Part shown: piece by piece, positions 20,164 through 29,196 of the stretch
Position numbering within the stretch: the stretch's first letter is position 1
Layout of the letters: each line of letters opens with the position of its first letter
Source: Candidatus Methanoperedens sp.
Lineage (GTDB): Archaea; Halobacteriota; Methanosarcinia; Methanosarcinales; Methanoperedenaceae
Assembly (NCBI GenBank): GCA_012026795.1
Contig: VEPM01000006.1
Coordinates: forward strand, 62,001-126,000
Direction of reading: 5' to 3'
Length of the DNA stretch: 64,000 bases
Program-made: the position numbers and the translations under genes
Notes under the pieces: model-generated
The model's database searches: none
Seen by the model: only the letters and a program-made list of their open reading frames with translations
Told to the model about the DNA's origin: nothing

Positions 20164-20814
20164 ATGAAAATATATTGTGCATCAGACTTGCATATAGGCT
20201 ATGAGAATGCAAACTATCCAAAGATAGAAGAATTCTTTGATATTGTAAAAGAGGAGAAATCTAATGAACTTATCTTATGCGGCGATGTTTTTGATTTATG
20301 GCGCTGTCCTTTTGAGATTATTAAAAAAGAAAGAAAGAGCACTTATAAGGCATTACTATCTGTGTCAAAACAAGTCCCTACTACAATTATCTGGGGGAAT
20401 CATGATTATAAGCTCTGGAAAAAGGTACATCTTCCAATAAGGGTAACTGATGATTTTGTATGGAACAACATTTTATTTTGTCATGGCTGGCGGTTCGATA
20501 TGGAGCAACAGCTTGGTCGTTTTCTATATGGATGGCTTTTGAATGATAATCCTTATGTGTATCAAAGCATTTTCAGGAAGCCATCAGAAATAAAAAAGAA
20601 TGAGATAAAATATACTGCACAAAGCAAAAAAGTTCATGAGCATGCAAAAAATCTGATCCAAAAACTAAAATTAAATTATGTTGTGATGGGCCACACTCAT
20701 GACCCTGTGGAAGATGGCAGGTTATTTGATTGCGGGGATATGGTAGATAGTCTTTCATATATTGTAATCGATGATCAAAATGTATCACCGAGGCTTGAGA
20801 GAATGCAGCACTAG
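20164..20814 (+). CDS. Calcineurin-like metallophosphoesterase (LpxH/UDP-sugar-hydrolase-like)
   Basis: Metallophosphoesterase of 216 residues with all metal-binding motifs in order: DLHIG (about residue 8), GDVFDLW (39), WGNHDYKLW (78), FCHGWRFD (110) and MGHTHDPV (176). The overall pattern, including a GDxxDLW box, resembles LpxH-type diphosphatases, but archaea lack lipid A, so the substrate is unknown. A strong ribosome site (CAGGAGGG) lies seven bases before the ATG. It stands alone between the toxin-antitoxin remnants and a convergent aminotransferase. Confidence 0.85.
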   Translation: MKIYCASDLHIGYENANYPKIEEFFDIVKEEKSNELILCGDVFDLWRCPFEIIKKERKSTYKALLSVSKQVPTTIIWGNHDYKLWKKVHLPIRVTDDFVWNNILFCHGWRFDMEQQLGRFLYGWLLNDNPYVYQSIFRKPSEIKKNEIKYTAQSKKVHEHAKNLIQKLKLNYVVMGHTHDPVEDGRLFDCGDMVDSLSYIVIDDQNVSPRLERMQH

Positions 20815-20833
20815 ATAATTAATCCGAAAATAC

Positions 20834-21976
20834 TCAAGCCCGAAGATACCTCTCAATCCTGTCCATTCCTTCCCTGATATTCTCAATACTATTAGCATAA
20901 GAAAACCGGATATACCCTTTTGCGCCATCCCCGAAATCGATCCCAGGTGTTACTGCCACCCCTGCTTCTTCAAGGATCCTGCGGCTTAAATCCAGAGAAT
21001 CTTTACTGAATTCCTTTGCATTGGCAAGGACATAGTAAGCCCCCTCAGGTTCATAGTTTATCCCGAACCCGATCTCTTTTAGCCTCCTGATCATGAATTT
21101 GCGGCGCATGTTATATGTAGCCACCATTTCCCTGACATGATCATGTGGACCAGTTAGCGCTGCAACGCCTGCATGCTGGACAAAGCTGTTGGCGCAGATG
21201 AAAAAGTTTTGCTGGAGCTTCTGCAGAGGCCTGATATATTCCTGCGGCGCGATGATGTACCCGAGCCGCCATCCTGTCATTGCATACAGTTTGGAAAAAC
21301 CGTTCAATACGAACGCATTGGAAGTATATTCAAGTATGGAATGGTCTTTTCCTTTGTAGATGATACCCTGGTATATTTCATCTGAAATAACAGGGATTTT
21401 CCCGGCGACCTCTGATATGCTCCTCAAATTTCCCGGTGACATCACATGGCCTGTGGGATTGCATGGGGAATTTATCAATATTGCTTTTGTTTTTGATGTT
21501 ATTGCAGCGGCTACATCTTCAGGCTCCATCCTGAATCCGCAGGATTCCCGGGTGTGCACAAAGACAGGTTTCCCATCAAGATATTCCACAAAATTAGGAT
21601 AACATGCATAATACGGGTTGGACATTATCACCTCATCTCCCCGTCCCAGGAGACTCATGAATACAAGAAGAAGAGCAGGACTGGTCCCTGAGGTTACGAT
21701 TATTTGCTGGGGTCCCAGTTCCAGTTTGAACTTTTCATTGTAATAACTGGCTATCGCTTCCCGAAGTGTTAGAAGTCCCAGGCTGTGAGTATATTTTGTC
21801 TCGCCCGACCAGAGAGCCAAGGACGCAGCCTGGCATATATGCGGCGCGGTTGGAAAATCAGGCTCACCTATTTCAAGATTTATTATGTTTTTTCCAAGAC
21901 TTTCAAGTTCCTGCGCCCTTTCGAGGACCTCCATTACATGAAACGGGGGGAGCTTTTTTACTTTATCTGAAATCAT
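20834..21976 (-). CDS. Class I/II aminotransferase (AspC/AlaT-like)
   Basis: PLP-dependent aminotransferase of 380 residues, fold type I. Visible features are the N-terminal LEIGEPDFPTAPHI, the cofactor Asn in NSPCNPTGHVMSP, the Asp-x-x-Tyr ISDEIYQGIIYKG and the Schiff-base lysine in LNGFSKLYAMTGWRLGY, plus a C-terminal Arg (YIRFSYANS) that binds the substrate carboxylate. This subgroup includes aspartate, alanine and kynurenine/glutamine transaminases; the amino acid used cannot be read. Its ATG overlaps the stop of the upstream membrane-protein gene by four bases, so three leftward genes (AI-2E-like, membrane protein, aminotransferase) form one unit. Confidence 0.9.
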   Translation of the reverse strand: MISDKVKKLPPFHVMEVLERAQELESLGKNIINLEIGEPDFPTAPHICQAASLALWSGETKYTHSLGLLTLREAIASYYNEKFKLELGPQQIIVTSGTSPALLLVFMSLLGRGDEVIMSNPYYACYPNFVEYLDGKPVFVHTRESCGFRMEPEDVAAAITSKTKAILINSPCNPTGHVMSPGNLRSISEVAGKIPVISDEIYQGIIYKGKDHSILEYTSNAFVLNGFSKLYAMTGWRLGYIIAPQEYIRPLQKLQQNFFICANSFVQHAGVAALTGPHDHVREMVATYNMRRKFMIRRLKEIGFGINYEPEGAYYVLANAKEFSKDSLDLSRRILEEAGVAVTPGIDFGDGAKGYIRFSYANSIENIREGMDRIERYLRA

Positions 21977-22374
21977 AAATAAAACCGTACATATATATGC
22001 AATCCAATTATGAAAGCTAATGTCCAGAGGATATACGCTGACCTCATAATTAATTTAAAATTATCCGGCCATCCGATGATTCCTGAATATACAAGATTTA
22101 TGTATATCCACAATCCGATCAATACTATTCCTAGCGTGTGATGAAATAGTATCTCAAGATCGGATAATATGCCGTTTGTTACAAAACCCAGCATCGAAGG
22201 CAGCATAAAAAATAATATTGCTGCTATCTGAACAATGACTGCAATCCTGTTAATACTGCAATGCTTTCGTAAATCCTTCTTTCTCACAACAAATGAAGCA
22301 TAAGAAAGGAGTATCATAAGCAATATCTGGACAGTGAGATTCATAGTTACAAGGGTTTTCACATCAAAGACCAT
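21973..22374 (-). CDS. Four-helix membrane protein (DUF420-like)
   Basis: A 133-residue integral membrane protein with four hydrophobic helices (LTVQILLMILLSYASFVV, AVIVQIAAILFFMLPSMLG, TLGIVLIGLWIYINLVYSG and YILWTLAFIIGLHIYV). Conserved-looking His residues in helices 3 and 4 (LFHHTLG and IGLHIY) recall the DUF420 family, small membrane proteins often met near cytochrome or oxidase genes, but the match is only by eye. It lies 19 bases after the AI-2E-like gene and overlaps the aminotransferase start by four bases. Confidence 0.6.
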   Translation of the reverse strand: MVFDVKTLVTMNLTVQILLMILLSYASFVVRKKDLRKHCSINRIAVIVQIAAILFFMLPSMLGFVTNGILSDLEILFHHTLGIVLIGLWIYINLVYSGIIGWPDNFKLIMRSAYILWTLAFIIGLHIYVRFYL

Positions 22375-22393
22375 TTTCCATCACCAGCAGAAG

Positions 22394-23455
22394 CTACTCT
22401 TCATAATAAACCATAGGATTTTTCTCAATCTCTGTCCTGAATTTAATATATTCATGGATAATTGTCTGGACGACAACAAATATTATCGGGCCCAGAAGCA
22501 ACCCTTTTGTTCCGAAAATAATAGGCCCCGAAAAAAAACCAATGAATATTGCAAGCGGATTCACATCAGCTTGTTTGGATCCAAAATATGGCTGCAGGAC
22601 CATAGGGATAAAAACACTCAGTACAACCACACCAAATACAAGGATTCCTCCTGCTGCAAATGTATTTCCGATATAATACATATATGCTGCGGCAGGTCCG
22701 TAAACCATCCATGTTCCGAAAACAGGGAGAAAACCGAATAATCCCGTAAGAATTGCAAGGAGAAATGCATGTGGCACTCCGAATATATAATATCCGATAA
22801 AAGAAACTGCTGCTGTTATTACGGCCATTGTCAGATACGATAGAATAAGTACATCAAAGCTTTTTTTCAGGCCTTTTATAATACTTGATATAAATTTCTC
22901 ATCTTCTTGCGGAAGAGTTAACGCATAGTCTTTAACAGCGCGTATGATTTCATTGCCATTTCGCATGAAATAATAAGTTGCGTACAGGAATACTACAATG
23001 TCGAGGAACATAAGCGGTATAGATGTGACAAAGCCAGAAATAATGCCAATCGTAATCGATGAAAGTTTAGCAGTAATCTCCTTTGCCCCAAGAGGTAAAT
23101 CAATATAAGTTCCCAATCCCGTTGACGAAATAGTATCTGAAAACACAGAAATGAAGTATGTGATCTTGCCGCTTAGTCCGGTGATATCCCCGAATATCTG
23201 GCCAATATTTGTCGTTAAGTATGAGATAGACAATATGAGCGGAATTCCTATAATAATTATCAGGAGTGTAAGCGCTGTATGAGAAAGTAGCTTATGTGAC
23301 TCCATCTTTTTGATTATCGGGCTAAACATATATGTTGTTATTGCAGCAAGGATCAACGGGGTTATGAACGGATATATCATTATTGCAGCTATTCCTATTG
23401 CAACCAGGAAAATAGCCGGATGCGACCTTGAATGGAGCCTGGAGGATAAAACCAT
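22394..23455 (-). CDS. AI-2E family (PerM/TqsA-like) transporter
   Basis: Polytopic membrane protein of 353 residues with eight predicted helices in the AI-2E/UPF0118 arrangement: three at the N-terminus (IAAIMIYPFITPLILAAITT; LTLLIIIIGIPLILSISYL), a long extracytoplasmic stretch, then VVFLYATYYFMR, the conserved loop region GLFGFLPVFGTWMVYGPAA and a C-terminal pair with KQADVNPLAIFIGFFSGP. Members export or exchange small solutes (autoinducer-2, Na+/H+ exchange in some); the substrate here is unknown. First gene of a three-gene leftward unit. Confidence 0.88.
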   Translation of the reverse strand: MVLSSRLHSRSHPAIFLVAIGIAAIMIYPFITPLILAAITTYMFSPIIKKMESHKLLSHTALTLLIIIIGIPLILSISYLTTNIGQIFGDITGLSGKITYFISVFSDTISSTGLGTYIDLPLGAKEITAKLSSITIGIISGFVTSIPLMFLDIVVFLYATYYFMRNGNEIIRAVKDYALTLPQEDEKFISSIIKGLKKSFDVLILSYLTMAVITAAVSFIGYYIFGVPHAFLLAILTGLFGFLPVFGTWMVYGPAAAYMYYIGNTFAAGGILVFGVVVLSVFIPMVLQPYFGSKQADVNPLAIFIGFFSGPIIFGTKGLLLGPIIFVVVQTIIHEYIKFRTEIEKNPMVYYEE

Positions 23456-23598
23456 AATACCACAGCACTATTTTGTTTATTTAATATATATAAGTGCCTG
23501 TAGAAATAATGAGACTTTCAGAGACTTTTTATTGTGCATAACTTTATATTCGATTAAGTTATGTATGGTATTGACAAAACCATAAGTAATTGATAATT

Positions 23599-26500
23599 AT
23601 GAACCCCAAAAACCTTGCATATCTTGAAGAAAAATTCAAAAACCGTATGACCTTTGACCCTGTAGAACGAATGCTGTATGGCCATGATATTGCCGCCATT
23701 CCCGCACTTGTGAAGCCTTTAATTGGAAATACAACTCCTGACGCAGTAGTGCAGCCTCAAAATGAGGACGAACTTATTGAGCTTGTAAAATGGGCAGTAT
23801 CAAACAATGTGCCGCTTACACCAAGAGGTAAAGCTACTTCGGGATATGGGGGAGCGATACCAGTCAATCAGGGCGTGGTTGTGGATTTCTACAGGATGAA
23901 AAAAGTTCTTGCCATCGATGCAAATAACCTGACAGTCACAGTCCAGCCCGGCATCACCTGGGAGAAGCTTGATGCAGAACTAAATAAACAAAATCTTACT
24001 ATCAGGTTATATCCCACAAGCTATCCCTCATCAACTGTCGGGGGCTGGCTGGCGCAGGGAGGCGCAGGTATCGGAAGCTTTGAATATGGATATTTCCGTG
24101 AAAATGTGGTCATGGCTAAAGTTGTATTACCAACCGGAGATGTCAGGAATTTTGCCGGTGATGAACTTGATTTGATCGCTGATGCGGAAGGCATAACAGG
24201 ATTAATTACAGAAGTGACGCTGCGTATACAGCCTTGCGAAGATATTGAAGTTGCAGGGCTTGCCTGCCCGGATGCAAATCGCCTGCAGGAACTTGTGAAA
24301 TCTATAATCGGATCAAAGCTGCCAATATGGTCAATGGTATTTATCAATCCGCAGATGGCTGAAATGAAAAACTGCGCTCCTGTTATGGAACATGGCGGAC
24401 ATGCAGCACAAGAGCGCATAATGCTTCCTGCCAGATATATCCTTACACTTGCTTTCCGTAAAAAAGACAGTACAACTATCAAGGCAGCACTTCCCGGTCT
24501 TGCAAGTTCATCAGGGGCAGAGATCATAAGTGACAAAATCGCAGAGCATGAATGGGAAAACCGCTTCAGGCTCATGGTCGTAAAGCGGCTTGGTCCTTCA
24601 CTTGTACCTGCTGAGATAATAATTCCGCTCTCAAGCCTTGGAGACGTGATGGGTGAGATCGGGAACAGGGTTTCCCAGCCAGTAGTTAAGGAAGGCGTGA
24701 TCATCCGTAATGGGATCAAAGGTGAACCTGAAGTTGTCATCCTGGGTTTTATTCCCGGCGACCAGAGAAAATTCAGTTATAATTTCGTATTCGGTCTTGT
24801 GCTGTCGATTATGAAGATCGCTGAAGAACATGGCGGGAGACCTTATTCAACCGGCCTGTATTTCTCCAAAAAGGCTGATTACATATTGGGAAAAGAAAGA
24901 GTACAACGATTGCGCGCTTTCAAATATGAGTTCGATCCGAAAAATATATTGAACCCTGGAAAGGTCACAGGCAGCAGCCTTATGGGAATTGCCCTGGGTA
25001 TGGCCTGCACTTTTGAGCCGTTTATCCGTCCGCTTGGAAATTCCGTTACTACGACTGTTGGTGAGAGGCCGCAAAAACAGGTCAGGGATATCCCGGCAGA
25101 TGTGGCATGGTATGCTTACAGCTGCTCTCAGTGCGGATACTGCATTGATGAATGCGACCAGTTCTACGGGCGCGGCTGGGAAAGCCAGAGCCCCAGGGGT
25201 AAATGGTACTGGCTGCGGGAGTACATGGAAGGACGCGTTGAATGGGACCAGAAGATGGTTGACACGATCATTTCATGCACGACCTGCGAGCTTTGCAACT
25301 TGCGCTGCTCGGCAGCTTTGCCTGTTGAGCCTTCATGGATGAAACTTCGCGGTAAACTGATAAATGAAGATAAGAAGATGACCTTCCCGCCGTTTGAAAT
25401 GATGACAGAAGCCCTTAATTCCCAGGGAAATATCTGGGCATGCTACAGGAAAGACCGCTCGAAATGGTTCCCTGAGGAACTTAAGGAAAAGCACGGGCCT
25501 ATGCATAAAGCAAAGAATGTTTATTTTGCGGGCTGCACAGCAAGTTTTGTTGAAAAAGACATAGGCATGGCAAGTGTACGCCTGCTTGATGCGGCAAATG
25601 TTGATTTTACGTATCTTGGCGAGAAAGAGAACTGCTGCGCTACTCCGATGCTTGTGGCAGGCAAATGGGATGCCTTTGCCAGAACCATGAAAAAGAATAT
25701 CAGCGCAGTAAAAGCAGCCGGGGCTGATACCGTAATTACCTCATGCCCGGCATGTGATATGATGTGGCGGCAGGTATATCCTGAATGGTCAGAAAAACTC
25801 GGTATTGATTATAAGATAAAGACAAAGCATTATAGTGAGATCGTATCAGACAAAATCAAATCCGGTGAGTTCAAGTTCAAAAAAGGTATGGAAAAACCCA
25901 TTACGGTGACGTGGCATGACTCCTGCCATATCGGACGCGCATCAGGTGTGTACGAGCCGCCGCGTGATGTTATAAAGGCAATTCCTGGTGTCAGGTTCGT
26001 TGAGATGAGCTCAAACAGGGATAAGGCTCACTGCTGCGGCTCGGTGCTGACGCTCCTGAAGGAGCCAGAAACGGCAGCAGATATTGGAAAGATACGTCTT
26101 GATGAAGCCGTTGAAGCAGGCGCACAGAAGGTTCTTGCTCTTTGTCCATGCTGCCAGTTCCAGCTAAGGGTAAGCGCAGACGCAAGAAAAATCCCGGTCG
26201 AAGTGGTTGACCTTGCGACTTTTGCTTCATCAGCTATCGGGTATGATTTCCCGGATCCAAAACCAGAAGTACAGGCACAGTGGGCGGTCTTTGAGAAGAT
26301 GATAACCCTTATGACACCGAGGGGATTTGCAGGTCTTATGGGAACAATGTGGCCTGAGCTTATTGATGCAATGCCTTATGGAATGGGGCCGATGATGCGG
26401 GCGATGGGTAAAGTCCCTGGCGCTCTTTCGCTTATGAAGCCATTGTTCCCTGTGCTATTCCCGATCCTTCTTCCTAAGATGATGCCAGAGGTAATGCCTG

Positions 26501-26667
26501 TGATGCTTGAAAAAATTGGAAAGATAATTCCAATGCCTGCATATATGGCAGAGCAGATGCCTGAACTTTTACCAAAAGTCATGGATAACCTGATGCCGCA
26601 TATGATCGATGATGTGGTGCCGCTTGTTACCCGGCCGATGATCGATTATCTGACGGGGAGGAAGTGA
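23599..26667 (+). CDS. FAD/Fe-S D-lactate dehydrogenase-like protein (GlcD-GlpC fusion)
   Basis: A 1022-residue fusion. Residues about 30-210 are an FAD-binding type 4 (VAO/GlcD) domain (TPRGKATSGYGGAIPVNQG, GGWLAQGGAGIGSFEYGYF) and about 230-460 the FAD-linked oxidase C-terminal domain ending DPKNILNPGKV. Two 4Fe-4S motifs follow (CSQCGYCIDECDQ and CTTCELCNLRCSAA), then two CCG domains (CCATPML, CCGSVLTL, CPCCQFQ) as in GlpC/HdrD. Such fusions oxidise D-lactate or other 2-hydroxy acids and pass electrons to quinones or thiols. The last 120 residues are an odd Met/Pro-rich tail. ATG 23599 is chosen over TTG 23590; there is no clear ribosome site and TTTATATTC near 23542 may be the TATA box. 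Confidence 0.85.
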   Translation: MNPKNLAYLEEKFKNRMTFDPVERMLYGHDIAAIPALVKPLIGNTTPDAVVQPQNEDELIELVKWAVSNNVPLTPRGKATSGYGGAIPVNQGVVVDFYRMKKVLAIDANNLTVTVQPGITWEKLDAELNKQNLTIRLYPTSYPSSTVGGWLAQGGAGIGSFEYGYFRENVVMAKVVLPTGDVRNFAGDELDLIADAEGITGLITEVTLRIQPCEDIEVAGLACPDANRLQELVKSIIGSKLPIWSMVFINPQMAEMKNCAPVMEHGGHAAQERIMLPARYILTLAFRKKDSTTIKAALPGLASSSGAEIISDKIAEHEWENRFRLMVVKRLGPSLVPAEIIIPLSSLGDVMGEIGNRVSQPVVKEGVIIRNGIKGEPEVVILGFIPGDQRKFSYNFVFGLVLSIMKIAEEHGGRPYSTGLYFSKKADYILGKERVQRLRAFKYEFDPKNILNPGKVTGSSLMGIALGMACTFEPFIRPLGNSVTTTVGERPQKQVRDIPADVAWYAYSCSQCGYCIDECDQFYGRGWESQSPRGKWYWLREYMEGRVEWDQKMVDTIISCTTCELCNLRCSAALPVEPSWMKLRGKLINEDKKMTFPPFEMMTEALNSQGNIWACYRKDRSKWFPEELKEKHGPMHKAKNVYFAGCTASFVEKDIGMASVRLLDAANVDFTYLGEKENCCATPMLVAGKWDAFARTMKKNISAVKAAGADTVITSCPACDMMWRQVYPEWSEKLGIDYKIKTKHYSEIVSDKIKSGEFKFKKGMEKPITVTWHDSCHIGRASGVYEPPRDVIKAIPGVRFVEMSSNRDKAHCCGSVLTLLKEPETAADIGKIRLDEAVEAGAQKVLALCPCCQFQLRVSADARKIPVEVVDLATFASSAIGYDFPDPKPEVQAQWAVFEKMITLMTPRGFAGLMGTMWPELIDAMPYGMGPMMRAMGKVPGALSLMKPLFPVLFPILLPKMMPEVMPVMLEKIGKIIPMPAYMAEQMPELLPKVMDNLMPHMIDDVVPLVTRPMIDYLTGRK

Positions 26668-26711
26668 TATGGAATGAACATATCCTCTCCATCTTTTTCC
26701 CTTATCAAAAA

Positions 26712-26730
26712 TATCATTTTTTTCTTTTAA
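26712..26730 (+). terminator. Oligo-T terminator after the D-lactate-dehydrogenase-like gene
   Basis: Between the convergent stops at 26667 and 26735 the plus strand reads ATATCATTTTTTTCTTTTAA, a T-rich run of the kind archaeal RNA polymerase terminates on. No hairpin is needed or seen. Confidence 0.45.
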
Positions 26731-26734
26731 TAAG

Positions 26735-27505
26735 TCAACAATCATACTTCTTGCATTCTCGCAGCATTTCCTCAAAAGTATAATGTTCGGGAATGACATC
26801 CACATTTATCCCAAACCCGATCAATGTATCACAAGTAGGTTTGCCAATAGCTGCTACAATCTTTTGATTCATAATCCTGATGATCTCATCTTTTTCTCCC
26901 ATCTCCCGGGCAAGCGCCATGAAATTCCTGACCATCATAGTGCTTGTGAATGCAAAAATATCTACATTACCTTGAAGCACCTGTTTAAAAAGCGCAGCAT
27001 GTCGCTCATCTTTAGGGCTGATTATCTGATACACTTGCGTTTCATGCACAACTGCTCCTTTTTCAAGAAGACCTCTCACAAGTTCAGGAGCACCATGGCT
27101 GCTTCTTGCGATCTCGATAACCGCACCTTCAATTCCCGAAAGTTCTTTAACAAGACCTGAAGAACTGTAAGAACCGGGCATCATAGTGACATGGATCCCG
27201 TTTTTCAAAAGTGCATCTCTTGTCTTAGGGCCGATTGCTATAACTCTGGTTTCATTGAGCCTTTCAATAAATTCCTCAGGGTATTTCATTTTCAATAAAG
27301 TGAACTCGACCCCGTTAGCGCTTGTGAAAATAACGTAATCCGCCTCTCCCCCCATTACACGGTCCAGGAACCCTTTAAAATTTGAATCGGTCTTATCCAT
27401 TACATCGATCATGGGCGCGGTTATTGTGGAAAAGCCCATTGAAGATGCAAGTTTGACAGACTCTTCCAGGTAACCCGCAGGTCTCATAATGGCTATTACT
27501 TTCAT
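26735..27505 (-). CDS. hemD: Uroporphyrinogen-III synthase
   Basis: HemD, 256 residues, closes and inverts ring D of hydroxymethylbilane to give uroporphyrinogen III, the branch point to siroheme, cobamides and F430. The family is poorly conserved, but two alternating alpha-beta domains are visible, with ADYVIFTSANGVEFTL (about residue 55), RVIAIGPKTRDAL, FAFTSTMMVRNFM and a C-terminal VAAIGKPTCDTLIGFGINV. The neighbours make the call firm: it follows cobA by nine bases as last gene of hemL-hemC-cobA-hemD. Confidence 0.92.
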   Translation of the reverse strand: MKVIAIMRPAGYLEESVKLASSMGFSTITAPMIDVMDKTDSNFKGFLDRVMGGEADYVIFTSANGVEFTLLKMKYPEEFIERLNETRVIAIGPKTRDALLKNGIHVTMMPGSYSSSGLVKELSGIEGAVIEIARSSHGAPELVRGLLEKGAVVHETQVYQIISPKDERHAALFKQVLQGNVDIFAFTSTMMVRNFMALAREMGEKDEIIRIMNQKIVAAIGKPTCDTLIGFGINVDVIPEHYTFEEMLRECKKYDC

Positions 27506-27514
27506 TTCGATCTT

Positions 27515-28252
27515 TCAGGGAGCAAGTTCGTGATGCAATTTTACAACATCACCTATTACGGTTATTGCCGGAGCTTTCACCTTTCGCTGCTTACAAAGAC
27601 CAACAATATCAGCGAGCGTTCCAATAGTGACCCGCTGATCGGGACGTGTTCCTCTTTCGATGACAGCTACAGGAGTATCTACAGATTTACCGTGTTTCAC
27701 TAATTCTTTCACATTACGCTCCAGCATGCTGACGCCCATCAGGATGACAAGTGTTCCTTCAAATTTTGCAAGAAGTTCCCAGTCAAGAGCTGTTTCTTCC
27801 TTTTCAGGGTCTTCATGTCCTGTTATGAATGTGACCATGGATGCATAATCACGATGTGTAATTGGAATTCCGGCATAAGCAGGAACTGCAATCGCTGAAG
27901 TGATCCCTGGTACTACCTCGACCTTGATACCTTCTGCGGAAAGTGTCTGGGCTTCCTCGCCTCCGCGACCGAAAAGATACGGGTCTCCGCCTTTTAAGCG
28001 CAGGACGATTTTTCCTTCTTTTGCCCTTTTGACAAGAAGTTCATTTATCTGCCACTGAGAAAGTTTGTGATTCCCTGCATATTTACCAACATCGATTTTC
28101 TCTGCCGATTCCGGCAGCATATCAAGTATCGCTTTACCGGGAAGCTGGTCATAAAGAATGACCTCGGCGCTCTCTATTAGTCTTTTTGCTTTGATAGTCA
28201 GAAGCTCCGGGTCACCTGGACCTGAGCCTACAAGATAAACTTTCCCTTTCAT
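27515..28252 (-). CDS. cobA: Uroporphyrinogen-III C-methyltransferase (SUMT)
   Basis: SAM-dependent methyltransferase, 245 residues, that methylates uroporphyrinogen III at C2 and C7 to form precorrin-2. It has the N-terminal VYLVGSGPGDPELLTIKA signature, LKGGDPYLFGRGGEEA, VVPGITSAIAVPAYAGIPITHRD split over the same region, and VILMGVSML, all classic SUMT motifs. There is no fused CysG dehydrogenase/ferrochelatase part. Precorrin-2 feeds siroheme and hence the Ahb haem route at the left end of the window. Two bases after hemC, nine before hemD. Confidence 0.95.
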   Translation of the reverse strand: MKGKVYLVGSGPGDPELLTIKAKRLIESAEVILYDQLPGKAILDMLPESAEKIDVGKYAGNHKLSQWQINELLVKRAKEGKIVLRLKGGDPYLFGRGGEEAQTLSAEGIKVEVVPGITSAIAVPAYAGIPITHRDYASMVTFITGHEDPEKEETALDWELLAKFEGTLVILMGVSMLERNVKELVKHGKSVDTPVAVIERGTRPDQRVTIGTLADIVGLCKQRKVKAPAITVIGDVVKLHHELAP

Positions 28253-28254
28253 TA

Positions 28255-29196
28255 TTATCCTCTTTTGGCTGCAAACATCTTTACCGCTTCATCAACAAGT
28301 TTGCCGCCGCCTTTTTTATTCAACTCATTACCGATTCGCTCGGCTTCCTTTTCATACTCGGCGGGGTTTATAAATTCATCTATTTTTACGCAGCGCTTCC
28401 CATCCACCGAAAGAACTTCAGCACGGACGTGTATTTCATTTCCCTCGGTTTGTGCAAAAGCCCCGATGGGAACAAGGCATCCGCCTCCAAGGATTCCGAT
28501 TATTATGCGTTCGCTCCTTGTTTCAAGCCGCGTCTGTTCGTCATTTAAAACAAGAACCGCATTTTGCGCATCAGTTCCTTTCCTGGTAACTATGACCACC
28601 GTCCCCTGGTTAGCAGACGGGACAAAATCGTCAGGATCGAGGCGTTCTCCGGGCAGGTCCCATTTCAGTCTCTCAAGTCCGGCTTGCGCAAGGAAAATAC
28701 CATCATATTGCCCTTCCTTAAGTTTGCGAAGACGTGTGTCGATATTACCGCGTAACTCCTTTATGATAAAACCTGGTCTGTACCTGGATAGCTGGGCGCG
28801 TCGCCTCAGGCTTGTAGTTCCGATGATCGAACCATCGGGAAGATCTTTTAATTTCGTATTGTTGAGTGTAAGCAGGAAATCATATGGCGAGTCGCGTTTC
28901 ATTACCGCAGCTATTGTTAGTTCAGGAGGACGTTCGGTAGGAACATCTTTCATGCTGTGGACAGCGATATCTATCTCACCTGCAAGCATCATATCGTCGA
29001 TCTCACGCACAAAGACCCCGAAACCCTGCACTTCATGCAGCGGCCTGTCTGTGAATGTATCGCCTGATGTTTTGATTATTTTGATTTCCGTTTCTATTCC
29101 GTTTTTTGAAAGTAGATCTTTCACGAGATTTGCCTGCGCAAGAGCCAGTTTGCTGCCCCTCGTTCCTATACGCAATGGTTTTTGGGGATTTTTCAT
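28255..29196 (-). CDS. hemC: Porphobilinogen deaminase (hydroxymethylbilane synthase)
   Basis: HemC, 313 residues, polymerises four porphobilinogens to hydroxymethylbilane. Visible motifs are [17 protein letters not shown] at the N-terminus, [13 protein letters not shown] (catalytic Asp region), [13 protein letters not shown] and [15 protein letters not shown], and [14 protein letters not shown], whose cysteine carries the dipyrromethane cofactor. The ATG overlaps the end of hemL (ATGA, four bases) and cobA starts two bases after the stop, so the four genes are translationally coupled. Confidence 0.97.
   Translation of the reverse strand: MKNPQKPLRIGTRGSKLALAQANLVKDLLSKNGIETEIKIIKTSGDTFTDRPLHEVQGFGVFVREIDDMMLAGEIDIAVHSMKDVPTERPPELTIAAVMKRDSPYDFLLTLNNTKLKDLPDGSIIGTTSLRRRAQLSRYRPGFIIKELRGNIDTRLRKLKEGQYDGIFLAQAGLERLKWDLPGERLDPDDFVPSANQGTVVIVTRKGTDAQNAVLVLNDEQTRLETRSERIIIGILGGGCLVPIGAFAQTEGNEIHVRAEVLSVDGKRCVKIDEFINPAEYEKEAERIGNELNKKGGGKLVDEAVKMFAAKRG

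Noticed and set aside
24021-24740. A 239-codon minus-strand frame inside the FAD/Fe-S gene
   Set aside because: Antisense to conserved FAD-binding motifs; no domain of its own.
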